From Nymphaea colorata (lineage: Eukaryota; Streptophyta; Magnoliopsida; Nymphaeales; Nymphaeaceae), in NCBI RefSeq assembly GCF_008831285.2, contig NC_045149.1, positions 17,685,035 through 17,749,034 on the forward strand: DNA of 64,000 nucleotides. Reading direction: 5' to 3'. The first letter of the stretch is position 1; every line of letters starts with the position of its first letter. Under the pieces are notes generated by a model. The model had not been told where the DNA came from. It did not search any database and worked only from the letters and a program-made list of their open reading frames with translations. A program made the position numbers and the translations under genes. Shown one piece after another: positions 11,862 through 25,723 of this stretch.

Positions 11862-12289
11862 GGTTGCACTCTTTAGCATTTATCTTCAACGAATCGATAC
11901 CATGCTTCCTCTGCCATGATTCAAACAATTCTATAATCAAGATAGGCTTGCCAAATCAGTTTACATAAATTTAACCTCTGGAAAATTCTCTGCCTCTGCA
12001 GTCTCTTGCTCTGATCCTTCTCTCTTTCTCAGGGTGACACACAGGAAACAGAAAATAAAAATTCATGCAGTAGGTGAGCCAAGGAGGACCTGCATCCACG
12101 ATACGTTCTTCCACCTCGTTCAACTAAACACATGAAGTTTCCGCTATATAAAAGTGATTTACAGTTTACAGAGTCTTTTGATTGAAGGAGTCGCTGTAAC
12201 CATTTGGAATACGGAAAAGTTACTGGTATAATCTCAACACAGTCTCTCCCTCACTCTCTGATCAAACACCCGCCAAAGGGTTCGCGTTG

Positions 12290-12480
12290 ATGAATGTTTA
12301 TTGGAAAAGCATGATCATCAGCCTGATGATGTCAATGGAGGAAAACGTGATGAAGTTAAAGAGAGAACAATATTCATGAAGACAGAGGGCTTGGCAACCA
12401 ACAACAGTTTCAGATTCAGCACGACCAATTGCATATTGCCATTTTTTTAATTATATTTCGATTCTCAGAACAGAGGAGAC
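12290..12480. repeat. Diverged direct repeat, copy B
   Basis: Second copy of the 11195-11380 block, same orientation, offset about 1.1 kb. The shared phrase gatgatgtcaat is followed by aaacgtgatgaagtt in both. Confidence 0.6.
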
Positions 12481-13889
12481 ATTACGAACTTCGTTGGATC
12501 CTTCATAACGCCACGTTAACGGCCGCAGGATCGCAACTCGAAGTTGTGTTCAAAGCCCCCACGTGGCGTCACATCAATAACGTATGGGGGAAATAAACCG
12601 ACGTCGCCGTCGTCGATACGGAGGCTTATTGACCGGCTCAGGCAGCCGAGACAACGGCGTATCGGTCCGTATATTATTAAAAGCCGATTTGAAATTTTAA
12701 TTTGTAGATGTTTATGACTGTCAAAATTGAGTTTGTGAAAACTCAGTTTTAACAAATGGTATTTTGTGAATAACTTGACACTTCTCCAGTATTTTTTTTT
12801 CCCTAGAAAACAGTCTATAAAAAAAAAAAATTAAAAAACGATCAAGTTTTGACAAAGTCTCAGCTTTAGAAAACATCATAATTTTAGGGTGTCATAATCT
12901 AAACGCTACCTTAATTAATGATATAGGTCGACACCATCCGATGCGTGATATAAAATGGAAATGTTGCAAGAACCCCACTAATAGCCCATCCGAATGAAAG
13001 TCACATGCACTTTTTTTAATACATAAAAAGAGAGTATGAATGAGAATATGTTGGCACTGGCAACTTTCTAATCAATCCATTTGATATGAATCAAATATTT
13101 GAGTGAAGTGTTTCCAAAAAATCAAATAAGGAAAAAAAAATTAATATCTGGGTTAGCACATCAGATAAATTCGGATTTGAAAAATGACATCCAGTTGAAT
13201 TCGAATATTCATAAATATATGATCGAATTCGGATCACATTTAATTTTAAATAAATATCATATATCCAATGCCCTTATATTAAAAATTGACCGGATTTGGT
13301 TCAAAATGCAGATTGGATTCATATATGAATGTAAAAATTGGATTTGATTCGAATCACACTCAAACTGTGAAATTAGGTTTTAGCTTTAGATTTAGATATG
13401 ATTTTTGCTTCATTTGTATTTAAATCTGAGTATATGAATATCTAAAAAAGCAAATTTAAAGATATACCGTACCCAATTTGAATATGATCCGTTGACAACC
13501 TTAATATCCTAGCTCCTTCCACCATTGTTATTGACTTCATCAAATTCTCATTTTCCATGCACAAGATATATAAGTCGAGTTTTGTTATTGTTTTTAACGT
13601 GTGGACCTAGCTAAAAGACATATATTGCCATTTTCTTTTAGCTTTTCTTGAGTCTCAATCCTTTCTATAAAGGAGCGATGCTATGAAATTTCATAAGTCA
13701 TTTTAATAATGACAAAAAATGTTCATGATCAATACAAAAAATTTTTTGTAGTGACAAAATAAAAAACCACAAAAAGAAGATTTGAGAATTCAATAAAAGT
13801 AAAATTTGTCTGTTCGTATCTACATATCGTTATGACCAATATATCCCTTTAAACAATAAAAAAATATTTTTATTTTTTATTTGTCTCAC
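12481..13889. other. AT-rich intergenic DNA
   Basis: No gene seen. At 13150-13500 short words of the ggatttgattcgaatc type recur in both orientations, one of several such patches in the window. Confidence 0.55.
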
Positions 13890-14175
13890 TCATAACGCTA
13901 TATCATTATGTTATAAATATTTTATTATCTTATAAACATTATCTCATACTTATGTTTAACATTATAAATATTTTATTATCTGATAAACATGATCTCATAC
14001 TTATGTTTACCGTTATCTCATACATCCGTCAGTTATCTTATTATGTTATAAATTTTTTGTTGTTTCATTAACATTATCTCATACTTTTTTAGTATTATCT
14101 CATACACCCGTCTGTGGTCTAATATGTCATAAATCTTTTATTATCTCGTAAATATTATCTCATATTTAATACTTA
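13890..14175. repeat. Degenerate tandem repeat, about 52 bp and 85 bp periods
   Basis: Two close copies of ttataaatattttattatct plus a cattatctcatacttatgttta segment start near 13911 and 13963. Looser copies near 14047 and 14128 carry acatccgtc/acacccgtc inserts. Confidence 0.7.
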
Positions 14176-14522
14176 TTTGTTATCTTGCCCACATGCATAT
14201 GTAATGTTTGAGCATGAAAATAAATGTACATATTGATAGTAAGGTCCACATCTAACGTTCGTTTGTTATATACATGAAGGTGGCGTATATAAGTATAAGT
14301 TGCCTGCCTACATCAGACCCACAAAAACTTTTTGTTTCTGTGTTGATGGTTTAAAAGATTTGCTCATTTATATATAGTGGTGTCAGTTAAAGAGTTTTTT
14401 AACTAATGCCCATTAGCCTAAAATTCCTAGCTCTACCACAAGAGCTGAACTATCATTTCTTTGCCGGGCTAAAAAAACTGTTCTTTAAATTATAACTTGA
14501 TTTTGAAAGGATAGTGATCACT

Positions 14523-15617
<1,095 letters not shown>

Positions 15618-16847
15618 TGCTTTTCTTGAACGATTTTATCACAAGGGTACTTGGTGTGGGCACACATATCTTTTTTTATGTTGTTTTTATTCAAGTAAGT
15701 TTTTTTATGTTGTTTATATTCAAGTAACTGACTGCCTTTACTGATGGAAGGTAGAAATTTAAAATTTTTACTGATGGTAGGAGCAAAGGTAGAAATTTAA
15801 AATTTGAGGGCATCAACCACGTAAGTGAAAAAAATTGCATTAAGATGTTAATATAGAATAAGTTTTTTTTTTTTATGACCTCATGTGAGCAGTTGCCCAG
15901 TCCTTGCCGACACTTGTCCCCACCCATGCTGGAGGGTCTATCGAATTCATTCTTATGAAATGTTCTTGTACATGGACGGTCTGTCGATGATATGTTCTTA
16001 TACACTGGACTGGACTACTATGAAAGAACAGGTCCAGGATGCGCTTTCGAGGGGACCTCAAAAGCTCAATTAGTCCCAACTCCCAAGTTCAAACTTGGCT
16101 GCACCCTGAAGCTGCTGTGCTGAATAAGGGTCGGTTCCATTTGAACCAAAAATTCACTTGAGAAAGCTCATGTATAACTTAAACTCTATGTTCCTGAAGC
16201 TGCTGTGCTTGTTTTAATGGAAGGGGTAACCCAACCCGATTGCATCGGAAATCCATTAGTTGCATTTAAATTTTAAGGATATGAAATCCATTGGTTTAAT
16301 AGGGCATAGATTTGCTTAGGCTGAATCCAGCTAATTGATAGCACTAGTTATCTTTTAATTGTTGAGAGGAAAATCAGAAGAACATACAAATAATCACCTA
16401 GCAATTGAGATCACTGCAATAACATACCTAACCTTCCAAGGTTTTCAACTTGGCATTTAGTTAAATTGGGATATAGTTTAAAGAACAGCTGCCTGATCTT
16501 GATCTGACATTGAAACTTTAGCCCCGTTATGCCTAATGGAACTAATATAATCAGATCGATAAGTTCCATGGTTTTAATTCATCAAAAACTTGGGTGGGCA
16601 TCTTTAAAAAATGTTTATATAGCTAAAGTATGTCGGTCGAAGTATACATTTATGAACCGCAGTCATTTGTGACTCATTAACTACTACCTCTTCCTTCTTC
16701 TATAGCACAAATTACATTCCGTGATATTTATATGTGTAATACTAGTTGTGAATTCATTATCACCACATAGATATGCCTACAATGGTTTCTTTGACAAGTT
16801 AACTTGACGTAATGTAGATGCACAGTGCATGATGCAACTTTCACATG
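15618..16847. other. Intergenic DNA
   Basis: No supported gene. A short local duplication (aaggtagaaatttaaaattt) occurs at about 15748-15801. Confidence 0.5.
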
Positions 16848-17150
16848 GCTGCAAAATTCACTAAAACCGGAAATCTAATCGACTTTTTTTTCACATTCTT
16901 GAGGACCCTTCCCCTTGTTATAGAACGATGTGCCATGCAAAATTCACTAAAACCGGAAATCTAATCGATTATTTTTTTCACCATGCAAAATTCACTAAAA
17001 CCGGAAATCTAATCGAATTTGTTTTTTCACATTCTTGAGGACCCTTCCCCTTGTTATAGAACGATGTGCCATGCAAAATTCACTAAAACAGGAAATCTAA
17101 TGGATTTTTTTTTTTCACATTCTTGAGGACCCTTCCCCTTGTTATAGAAT
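16848..17150. repeat. Minisatellite, about 87 bp unit, four copies (one truncated)
   Basis: Copies begin near 16848, 16934, 16982 and 17070. Each carries gcaaaattcactaaaac, ggaaatctaat, a T-run, then cacattcttgaggaccc and ttgttatagaa. The second copy stops after the T-run (48 bp). Copies are nearly identical, so the array is young. Confidence 0.9.
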
Positions 17151-17480
17151 AGTACTAGCCACTAAGTTTGCCGAGGTTCCCATGAAGCTCTGGACCCATG
17201 GGCAAGGTGAAGGATGAGGAGTTTTTGGTGTTGCATTGGAGCGGTGGGTTTGCCTCCCGCTTCAGTGGTACTAGCACTAGCCACTAAGTTTGCCAAGGTT
17301 TCTATGAAGCTTTGGACCCACGGCAAGGTGAAGGATGAGGAGTTTTTGGTGTTGCATTCGAGCAATGGGGTTGCTTCCCGCTTCGGTGGTACTAGCACTA
17401 ACCACTAAGTTTACCGAGGTTTCGATGCAGTTCAGGACCCGAGGGTGAAGGATGAGAGTTTTTGGTCTTGCACTCGAACC
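17151..17480. repeat. Minisatellite, about 121 bp unit, three copies
   Basis: The phrase ccactaagtttgccgaggtt recurs at 17159, 17281 and, with changes, 17402. Each unit continues with an aaggtgaaggatgagg phrase and ttttggtgttgcatt. The 121-122 bp period is not a multiple of three, so the overlapping open frames are not a repeat protein. It directly abuts the 87 bp array. Confidence 0.88.
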
Positions 17481-20020
17481 CTCGGTCAGCCAAACGGAGA
17501 TTTGTAGAACAACGGATTTTGGGTGAGGAAATTCTTTCTAGTTTGTAGAGCTTTTCCATTGCTCGAAAGAGGTTAAGACTGAACATTGCTATGAAAATAA
17601 GAATTGCTAAGAAAAACATGATTCACTCATGTTGGGCTTCAGCTATTTTCTTATTCGTGTCGTTTTGTTGCATTCTACTCCGAAAATTTGTTATTTTTTG
17701 GGGGTAGAGATGCCGGCGGCTTTGACGGGAAATTGTGTGAAACCAAATGAAAGGAAACTTTTGGCCCCTTTTGTGGGAAGGGATCAACCCGGTTTTGTGT
17801 TTGTTGGGTCTGGCGACTTGGCAGCGTGTGATTTCAACCCCAAAATTTGCTTCAATAATTGTCGTGTGGGCCAGTTGTTCGTGCAGACATTTTTGACCAG
17901 CTTCTTTAATTTTCTTTTCTCGTTTGATGGAAAAGTATAAAGGCTTTCTTTCCAACTCCGCTTTTTCTTCATGATTTTGATCTCACATGTGAATACGAAA
18001 GAGAAATGCTACAGAATTTGGAACCAGTGTCAAAGATGTCAACGAAAAAAACCGCAAAAAAGTCACGAGATTTTGAAAAATTTCACGATTTTTTGTGACT
18101 TTTTCAAGAGATTTTAATGCCTTTTAGTGTGTCGTTTTTTAAAGGCCTTTTATGATTTTTTTTTCAAAGAAAACATCACCCAAGAACCATATTTATGACA
18201 TAATTGTATGAAACCATAAGTGAACAAATTAATATCAAGAATTTGGTCAAAGTCCGTATTGAGCCGTGGTCAACATGTAGAGACTTCGAATCTAGGATAG
18301 CAGTCAACTTGTTTGAATTCTCTCAAACATCCACCACGAAATTGCCAACCACACAAATATCATGCCGTGGTTAAGTTTCGACTAATTTGTCGTGATTGGA
18401 AGTTCTGATAATTGAAACGAACAATACCAAGACTGAGATATGATTTCAGAGCAAGTGAACATGGAGATATATGTTAAGTTACCAGACTCTTTTATTTTAC
18501 TGCCGCACCAATGTTCTCATCGAGTCGGGTACGCACCGGACATAGGTGCGGCTCCGATTAACACTCGAGCCTAATTAGAATGTTATATTACTAAATTACT
18601 TATATAATATATGTTGTTTTGATATTTTCTTATACAATACAATTATTCAAGTATGTTATATATATTGATAACTAAATTGTAATAATATATTTATTCTGTT
18701 ATATATATAATTAAATTAAAAAATAATAATAATAATAAAATATTTTCACCCCACCACACCACTTAAACTTTTTAGAATGTGCCATTCTAACACCCGTCAA
18801 ATATGTTAATAGCAAACAAAATTTTCGTGCGTTAGTATCCTGTTCACACCGAAAAAAAAAACTGTTGAAAAAGACAAAAATGGAATTCCAAAAGTAAGAG
18901 GACTATTTTTTTCAAGGCTTGTTTCCGCATTGTCAAACACGGGACTGGAATCGCACTCGGGCGACATGAATCACATGGCTTAGTTCGTGGAAGTAACCGA
19001 CGTCGCCGTTACTCCCTGGACGCATCTTTTGTCCAGACAGATCGCTCCAAGAGACATTGAAGACTCGGTGAACAAGGAGATTTCCTTTCTGTTTTTATCT
19101 GCTTTCCTTTATAAGAATGTTCTTATTGCAATGACTCAGTCAAGTCTCTGCAGTTAATCGAATGATCGCTTATATTATCTCTAGAAGATCCGGAATCAAC
19201 TCGTGTCAATAGCTGATTGCATGCTCCTTGAACTACCATCAACAGAACATGGAGATACTGCCGAGATTCTGAGAGTAAAAACGACGAAGTCTGGCTGGTA
19301 ATTAAGTGCAGAGGAGAAAGTCTGAAGAGAAAGCTTCTGTTTATCAATCCTGTAGAAAAGGCATCAAACCCGTTCAAATTAGATTAATTCATGTCTTTGC
19401 TCATAGATCTTAGCTAGTTAAAATGGCTTGTTTAACATTTCTTTGATAATGGTGCTTTGGGCTCAATTACTACGTTCTGTAGGTCCTCCCCCGCTTCACA
19501 TCGTACAGGAAAAGAAAAGGAACAGGTTAATTAATGGCGGTGGAATTCAATGAACCACTGACCGCCCACGGAAGAACGAGAAGAGGGGACGGAAATTTAT
19601 CATTTGATGAAGATCTTGTACTATACAACAGTAAAGTCAAGCAACAAAATCCTTTATTTTTTTTTTCTACAGTTCTAAAGAAAAGAAAAGAAGAGATTGA
19701 TGACTGTCACAAATGAAGAGAAAACAGAGCCAGAAATCAACACCCACTTACAGCCACACCCCACAACCCTCATCTATTCACACAAAAAGGATCACGTACC
19801 TGTGGACAGGATTCAAATCAGACTCTCTCCACCTCTTATCCCAGCTCCCTCGCAGAGAAGCAGAGAGGAAGAGACAGAGACGACAAAGACAAATGGTGCA
19901 GAAGGAAAGATCACACAGGAAGCTCCTTCACCTAATCGTTGTCTTTAGAAAGGAAGACGGCAACTAAGAAAGAAAAGAAAAAAAAAAAAAAAAAAGTGAA
20001 AAGAAGTTGCCATGGTTGAC
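17481..20020. other. Intergenic, 3' side of the second AMT1 gene
   Basis: No gene supported. Near 19651-19656 the minus strand reads AATAAA, about 365 bp past the AMT1 stop codon and a possible poly(A) signal. A frame at 17629-17940 (+) has no recognisable features. Confidence 0.5.
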
Positions 20021-21553
20021 TCAGGCGGCACGAGTAGGACCCATGCTGGGGAGGTCGACGTAGGCTGCCGGGGCAGCGTCGGCCTTGGTGGGTAGCTCCA
20101 TCTGCATCGGTCCCTTGACCTTGACGTCGTCATCGTCGTGCCAGGCGTAGGCGAGCCCGCCATGGCGGGTCTTGTCCATCCCCTCGAGCTCATCCTCGGC
20201 GGAGATCCTGAGAAGGTTCAGCTTCTTCAGAACGATGAAGAGCGTGCCCATGGTGGCACTGACCCACCCAAAGAGAACAATTATCTCGATCACGTTCGCT
20301 GCCAGGAGCTTGCCTCCCCCTCCCATGAACAGCCCGTATGGCCGGTCGCTGCCGTAGACCTTGGTGACGTAGTCCTTGGTGGCGAAGAGGGCCGTGAAAA
20401 TGAGTCCCCACGCGCCGCAGCCGCCATGCAGCTGCGCCGCCTCAAGCGGGTCGTCGTAGTGCAGTCGTGCCGCCAGGTAGTTGCAGCCGATGAGCACCCA
20501 CGACGCGCCGAAGCCGCAGATGATGGCTGCCCAAGGCTCGACGACCGAGCAGCCGGCGGTGATGGCGGCGAACCCGCCGAGCAGGCCGTTGCAGACGTCT
20601 ATCACGTTCCAGTGGCCGGAGAGCAGGCGCTTGCCGAAGAGGGTGGTCAGCGCGGCCGTGCAGCCGGCGATGGTTGTGGTGAGAGCCGCGCGTCCGACGG
20701 CCGTCCACTGGCCTAAGTAGCCGCCCGCCGTGTAGGGGACGAGGATGGTGTTGTAGGAACCGGGATTGAAGCCGTACCAACCGAACCAGAGGATGAAGGT
20801 GCCCAGGACGACGAGGGAGGCGCTGTGGCCGCGAAGCGCGACGGAGCGGCCCTCGTGGTCGAAGCGGCCTATGCGGGGACCCTCGATCACCGCACCCCAG
20901 AGGCCGGCGACACCGCCGACGACGTGCACAACCCCGGAGCCGGCGAAGTCGATGGCCCCGGAGCCGAAGAGGCGGTTGGTGGGCTTGAAGGCGCTAGCCC
21001 ACCCGTCGGTGGACCAGATCCAGTGAGCGCCCACGGGGTAAACGAAGCCCGTCAGGAAGGCAGAGTAGATGAGGTAGGCGACGAATTGGGTGCGCTCAGC
21101 GATGGAGCCGCTGGTGATGCCGGCGGCGGCGATGGCGAAGGCCCACTGATAAAGGAAGTTGCTGTAATCGTACGTCGAGTTCGGGAAGCCCTTGAGTCCA
21201 AAGAAATGGCGCCCAATGAAGCCGTTGCTGGGGGAACCGAAGGCGAAGGCGTAACCGAACAAATAATAAAACAATCCACCGGTGGCCGCATCTAAGACGT
21301 TAGTGAGCATGATGTTCATGGAGTTCTTGGCTCGGACGGATCCGGCACAGAGCATCGCGAAGCCAAGCTGCATGGCGAACACCAAGTAGGCCGAGAACAA
21401 GAGGTAAGTGTTATTGACGGCGTAGGTTGTGGCCGTGAACTGGTCGGCGGTGTTCTGGAAGCGGCTGCAGATGAACTCCGCAGATGCGTTCGCGTTGGCT
21501 GTTCCGCCTAAGAGCGGTCCCAAGAAGTCCACGGTACAGGTGAGGTTCGCCAT
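20021..21553 (-). CDS. AMT1: AMT1-type ammonium transporter, canonical tail
   Basis: Plasma-membrane ammonium transporter of 510 residues, intronless. It begins [11 protein letters not shown]. The signature [13 protein letters not shown] carries H210 and LHGGCGAWG carries H376, the twin pore histidines. The C-terminal regulatory region is intact: [16 protein letters not shown] has the conserved threonine at 462, whose phosphorylation in Arabidopsis AMT1;1 closes all subunits of the trimer. The acidic AYAWHDDDD segment and a tail ending MGPTRAA follow. It is a close paralogue of 9277-10752, on the same strand with no gene between, so they are probably an old tandem duplication since expanded by repeats. 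The coding region is GC-rich. The 5'UTR is pyrimidine-rich on the coding strand. Confidence 0.96.
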   Translation of the reverse strand: MANLTCTVDFLGPLLGGTANANASAEFICSRFQNTADQFTATTYAVNNTYLLFSAYLVFAMQLGFAMLCAGSVRAKNSMNIMLTNVLDAATGGLFYYLFGYAFAFGSPSNGFIGRHFFGLKGFPNSTYDYSNFLYQWAFAIAAAGITSGSIAERTQFVAYLIYSAFLTGFVYPVGAHWIWSTDGWASAFKPTNRLFGSGAIDFAGSGVVHVVGGVAGLWGAVIEGPRIGRFDHEGRSVALRGHSASLVVLGTFILWFGWYGFNPGSYNTILVPYTAGGYLGQWTAVGRAALTTTIAGCTAALTTLFGKRLLSGHWNVIDVCNGLLGGFAAITAGCSVVEPWAAIICGFGASWVLIGCNYLAARLHYDDPLEAAQLHGGCGAWGLIFTALFATKDYVTKVYGSDRPYGLFMGGGGKLLAANVIEIIVLFGWVSATMGTLFIVLKKLNLLRISAEDELEGMDKTRHGGLAYAWHDDDDVKVKGPMQMELPTKADAAPAAYVDLPSMGPTRAA

Positions 21554-21683
21554 CGTCCCCCGCCGCTCCCTGCTGCCGGTGGTGGTAGTGACGGAATTCG
21601 GCCGGAGATAGAAGGAGGAAGAAGAAGAAGAAGAGGAAGGAGGAGGTAGGACTAATAATCTGATCTTGGCGATCCTTGGGGGC

Positions 21684-21691
21684 TATATATA
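21684..21691 (-). promoter_or_regulatory. TATA box of AMT1 (20021-21553)
   Basis: TATATATA about 130 bp upstream of the ATG on the minus strand, giving a leader of roughly 100 nt that includes the CTTCTT-rich tract. Confidence 0.5.
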
Positions 21692-23131
21692 AACAAAGAT
21701 ACGGAGTCCGGACGGAAAAGGCGGAGACCAGCAACGATTCTCTAGAAAGAGAATGAGAGATGTGCCGCGTATCGTTGTTTTGTTAATTTGATTTTAGTAA
21801 TGGGAGTCAAATATTCAAAAAAGTTTTGTATCTTGACCTTTCCAACCTATGGGGGATATTCTTCTCAGATTGCTGACTCTCTCAATTTTTGGAATTTTTT
21901 TTTTTCATTATCAATTAAGAGAAAACCTCACACAGCATTTAAGTTAGAATCCCTCTTCAATCTTTGACTGCATTTGTGATTTCTCAAAAACATGGGAAAG
22001 TAAATAGTTGTATCTTTCTAAGATAAAAGTCATATTCTTGGGTGAAAACTACGCCTTTATTTATTTTTATAACCTTGATTTGTAGGCCTTTTGGTTAAGC
22101 TTCGTTAAATTGAGTCCCTTTTTGTTGAGTTGGTACATACACAACAATTTACTAGAGAAGGTAAATTGCAAGATTAAGATGTTGACCCAAAGAAATATAA
22201 TAGAAAATTAGGGAATCTTGAGTTGGCTTATTGTCATGGTGATGAACCCACAAGATGCACAAAGTAAACGTTTTGAATATATTCTGTCGTTCTCACTTAT
22301 AGGTCCCCTTTTTTGGCCCACTGCCAGCACTTCGAGTCGTCAATACGTGCATGCATATATATATATATATATATATATAAGTTTCCGGAGTTAATAATCT
22401 AAAAACTCCAACATTGATATCCATGATCATCGCCCTTAGGGCCTATGCCTGTTTAGGCTTGTGCAAAAAATTTGAAGCCAATAAGAATCAAACCATCCAT
22501 TAGTCTTTCACTAGTTCAATTGTGATGAATCTTAAGAGACTTATAAAAAGAGTTGTTAAGTGATTGAATATCTTGGTTCTTAGCCTTTTGATGGCAGCAA
22601 CTGAAGCAGATTTAGCACAATTACATCTATGTGAATAAAGCCAATTACTTAATAGTAAATTAACTTGTCACCTTCATCATGGCATTTCCTAATGTTTTTG
22701 CATCATTAGTGATGCGAATTAGGAAAACTGCTGAAACTTTACCTGATCTTTGGAAAGCACCATTGTATTTAAATTAATGATCAAATGCGTGTACCAACAA
22801 ATTTAGCCAATGACTTAAAGAGCATGGTGACGTATCTTCTTAGTCGCACCCATTTAAAGATAATATTGGTATCCTATCCTATCTCCTCAATTAGTTTATA
22901 AGAATAATAGAATATGGCAACAATGATACAGTGGAAGACTTTGTTTGAGGATCAATAATAAGCTTTTGAGAAAGTTGACAAGTATATTCCCTGCTTCAGA
23001 CCATATTGAGCTGCGATCGAGCCCAATTGGTATTCTTACCGAGGCAAATGCTCGCAAGATCAGAAGTGGGCTCAGGTCGGTTGTTGTTTAGGGAGTCTGG
23101 GCCAGATTCAGGAATTGCCGAATCTGACCTC

Positions 23132-23196
<65 letters not shown>

Positions 23197-23492
23197 TGGA
23201 GTAGAATGCACAGATTCTGCATCTGGCTCTCACGTGTGGTTTATCTGATTATTGTCCGTCCATGTTGGGTGTCGGACCAAATTGAAGGCATCCGTCGACG
23301 TAGATTTTTTTTGTACTCTTCCCCTTACAGCGGTTGACGTCAGGTAGTTGCGTGCGTGTTATTTTATTTATGTAAAAGAAAAACTTCCGGTTGATGTCAA
23401 TGAAAAGAACTAGCTGCAATTGTTTAAGAAGATTCATTAGCCACCCCTTTAAACCACGGCATATTCATATTCTACTTTAAAAAACCAGCAAC

Positions 23493-23543
<51 letters not shown>

Positions 23544-23776
23544 CTGAATTATGAGTTTAACTGTGCAGAGTCACCTAACTTACTCATCAGGGTCGTTTGA
23601 TTCATCTTGATGACGGTTAGTGACGGTTAAGAAAAAAAAAAAAAGTTAAAAAGGTGATGACTATTTCACCATTTAGTTTTAGTTTATACTTATTTCTCCT
23701 TATTCGTCTGTCAAGTTCATCCCGATATATCAAAAGACTCTTATGAATAAGTTGAGTGAGTTTAGATAGTCTTCAC

Positions 23777-23814
<38 letters not shown>

Positions 23815-23885
23815 CGCTTGTGGCTCCACCAAGTTTAGCCATAGGAAATACATTAGGTGACCTTGATGATTCATCTTGGCCGGAG

Positions 23886-23982
<97 letters not shown>

Positions 23983-25723
23983 ACCTGTGTTTGGGAGAAC
24001 AAAATCCCCCGGTTAAGGGTGTTTAATCACCAATGGCTGGATGATTTCAGCTGAAAAGGATCTTTGATCATATGTTTTTGTACAAAAAAGAGAGGTTTCG
24101 AGGTTTCCTTGTAAGTAAGGTCATGTCAAAAGTCCAAGAATAAATTAGTTGGACCTTACACAAGTTTGAACAGCCCCCACTGCCGATAGCCTCACCTTGC
24201 GTGCCTCCCACTCTATACCATCCTAATCCTAAGCTCTCTCTATAAAATGCCACAGTTAGCATATTCAATAAAAAAAACTGGTTATATTGATGCATAATTG
24301 GACTTCATTTTAACTTGAAAGTAGAATGGAAGCTTTTACAGGCAACCCCGTTATTCATGAGATCAGATTCAATAGAAACTCTGTACCAAATCCAGTTACC
24401 AATTGGATCCATATATTTTGCATATGACCATTCATTGCTTGACATAACAAACCACATCTTCAACGGCGGTAGAGGGATTTCTTTATGTGCCGGCCATGTT
24501 TCTACTTACTTGTCAGTAGCCTTCTTAAGGAATTGACGCACTGACATTCAAAACAGAAACTGACCACCTACCAACTATTGCCCCAACCATTGCAAGAACA
24601 TCCTTAGGTACGCATGTATGTGTCATTTAGTGCTTTATTTCATTACAACAGCTTTGCGTTTGACTACCAATGTGATTTTAATCCGTGCAGCTGAATTTGG
24701 TAAAGAAATTTCGTTCCAATTATTCATCAGATTCATATCCAAAATGCAGTTTCATAAATTTGGATCCAAGTAGACTGTCCAACTACGATCTGATGAAAAG
24801 TACACTCATTATTATGGAAACATTGGAACTTATACTAAATGCATGTGAATACAATCTTAAAAATAAAGTCAGAACTGAGACTTCATCCAAATCTGGTTAT
24901 TTGAATTCAACAACGATTAGTCCCTCAATCCGAAATGTTTAGAATGCTACAGAGTCTTTGTTCCCATCCATCAATGGCTTGGAAATGGATATCCATATGC
25001 GCCATGCACGCGGATTTGCAGGTGACGGCCATAGATTCCACACCTAAGCCGATTTTGTATTACTCAGGAACAAAAACTTACGTCGATCAGATCTCAACCT
25101 GATCCTGTTTCATTCAAATACCACGGGTGGAGAATTTATATTATATATTTACGTGAATCACGAAAGATACCCCAACGGGGACAAGATGGAATCGTTGACA
25201 AACGAATATTCAAACTTAATATATCAATGGAACATACGGTCATCATCATATTAAATTTCAGATTTTCAAACAAAGTTTCCCCCACCATGTCATGACACCT
25301 AATCTCAGTATTCTTTTCTCACCATTTAAAAGTCAACCATCAAAACATATACATATAATACACACGGAGAGAGGGAGAGAAAGAGAGAGAGAACACAATG
25401 ATACAATGATGCATATAAGGAACACAATGGCGTTGCTTCATCTGAACTCGAGCATAGAGACGTCTGCCTCCGCAGCCGTCGCTTTCAGTGACATGGTAAT
25501 ATGTGACGGCAACTCCCTCGTGGTCAGAAAGATGACTTTGCAATTGAAACTAAGGTGGCCTATGAAAAGACGGGTTTCATTAATCTATAAAATGTTTATA
25601 TTGTGCCAGCAGACAACAGCATATAAAATAGATAAGCATTTCATTGATGAAAGAACTGGATCTTCAAGTGATCATCACAAAAAGATCTAAAGCTCTCTGT
25701 AAGTATTCTGCCATTAAGTAGCG
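21692..25723. other. Intergenic, AMT1 to TTC4
   Basis: Apart from the microsatellite cluster I see no gene. Frames such as 24315-24536 and 25292-25690 (+) show no family motifs. The phrase gggtcgtttgattcatc near 23590 resembles the GTTTGATG words at the candidate MITE. Confidence 0.5.
22355..23979. repeat. Cluster of five (TA)n-based microsatellites
   Basis: Arrays at 22355-22379 (TA), 23136-23194 (TA), 23498-23540 (TA), 23777-23813 (TA then TG) and 23889-23979 (CT then AT). The last has the same CT-to-AT layout as 14833-14991. Confidence 0.92.

Noticed and set aside
25292-25690. 132-codon plus-strand frame beside the TTC4 3' end
   Set aside because: It includes a GA-rich simple tract, shows no motifs and has no splice or promoter support.
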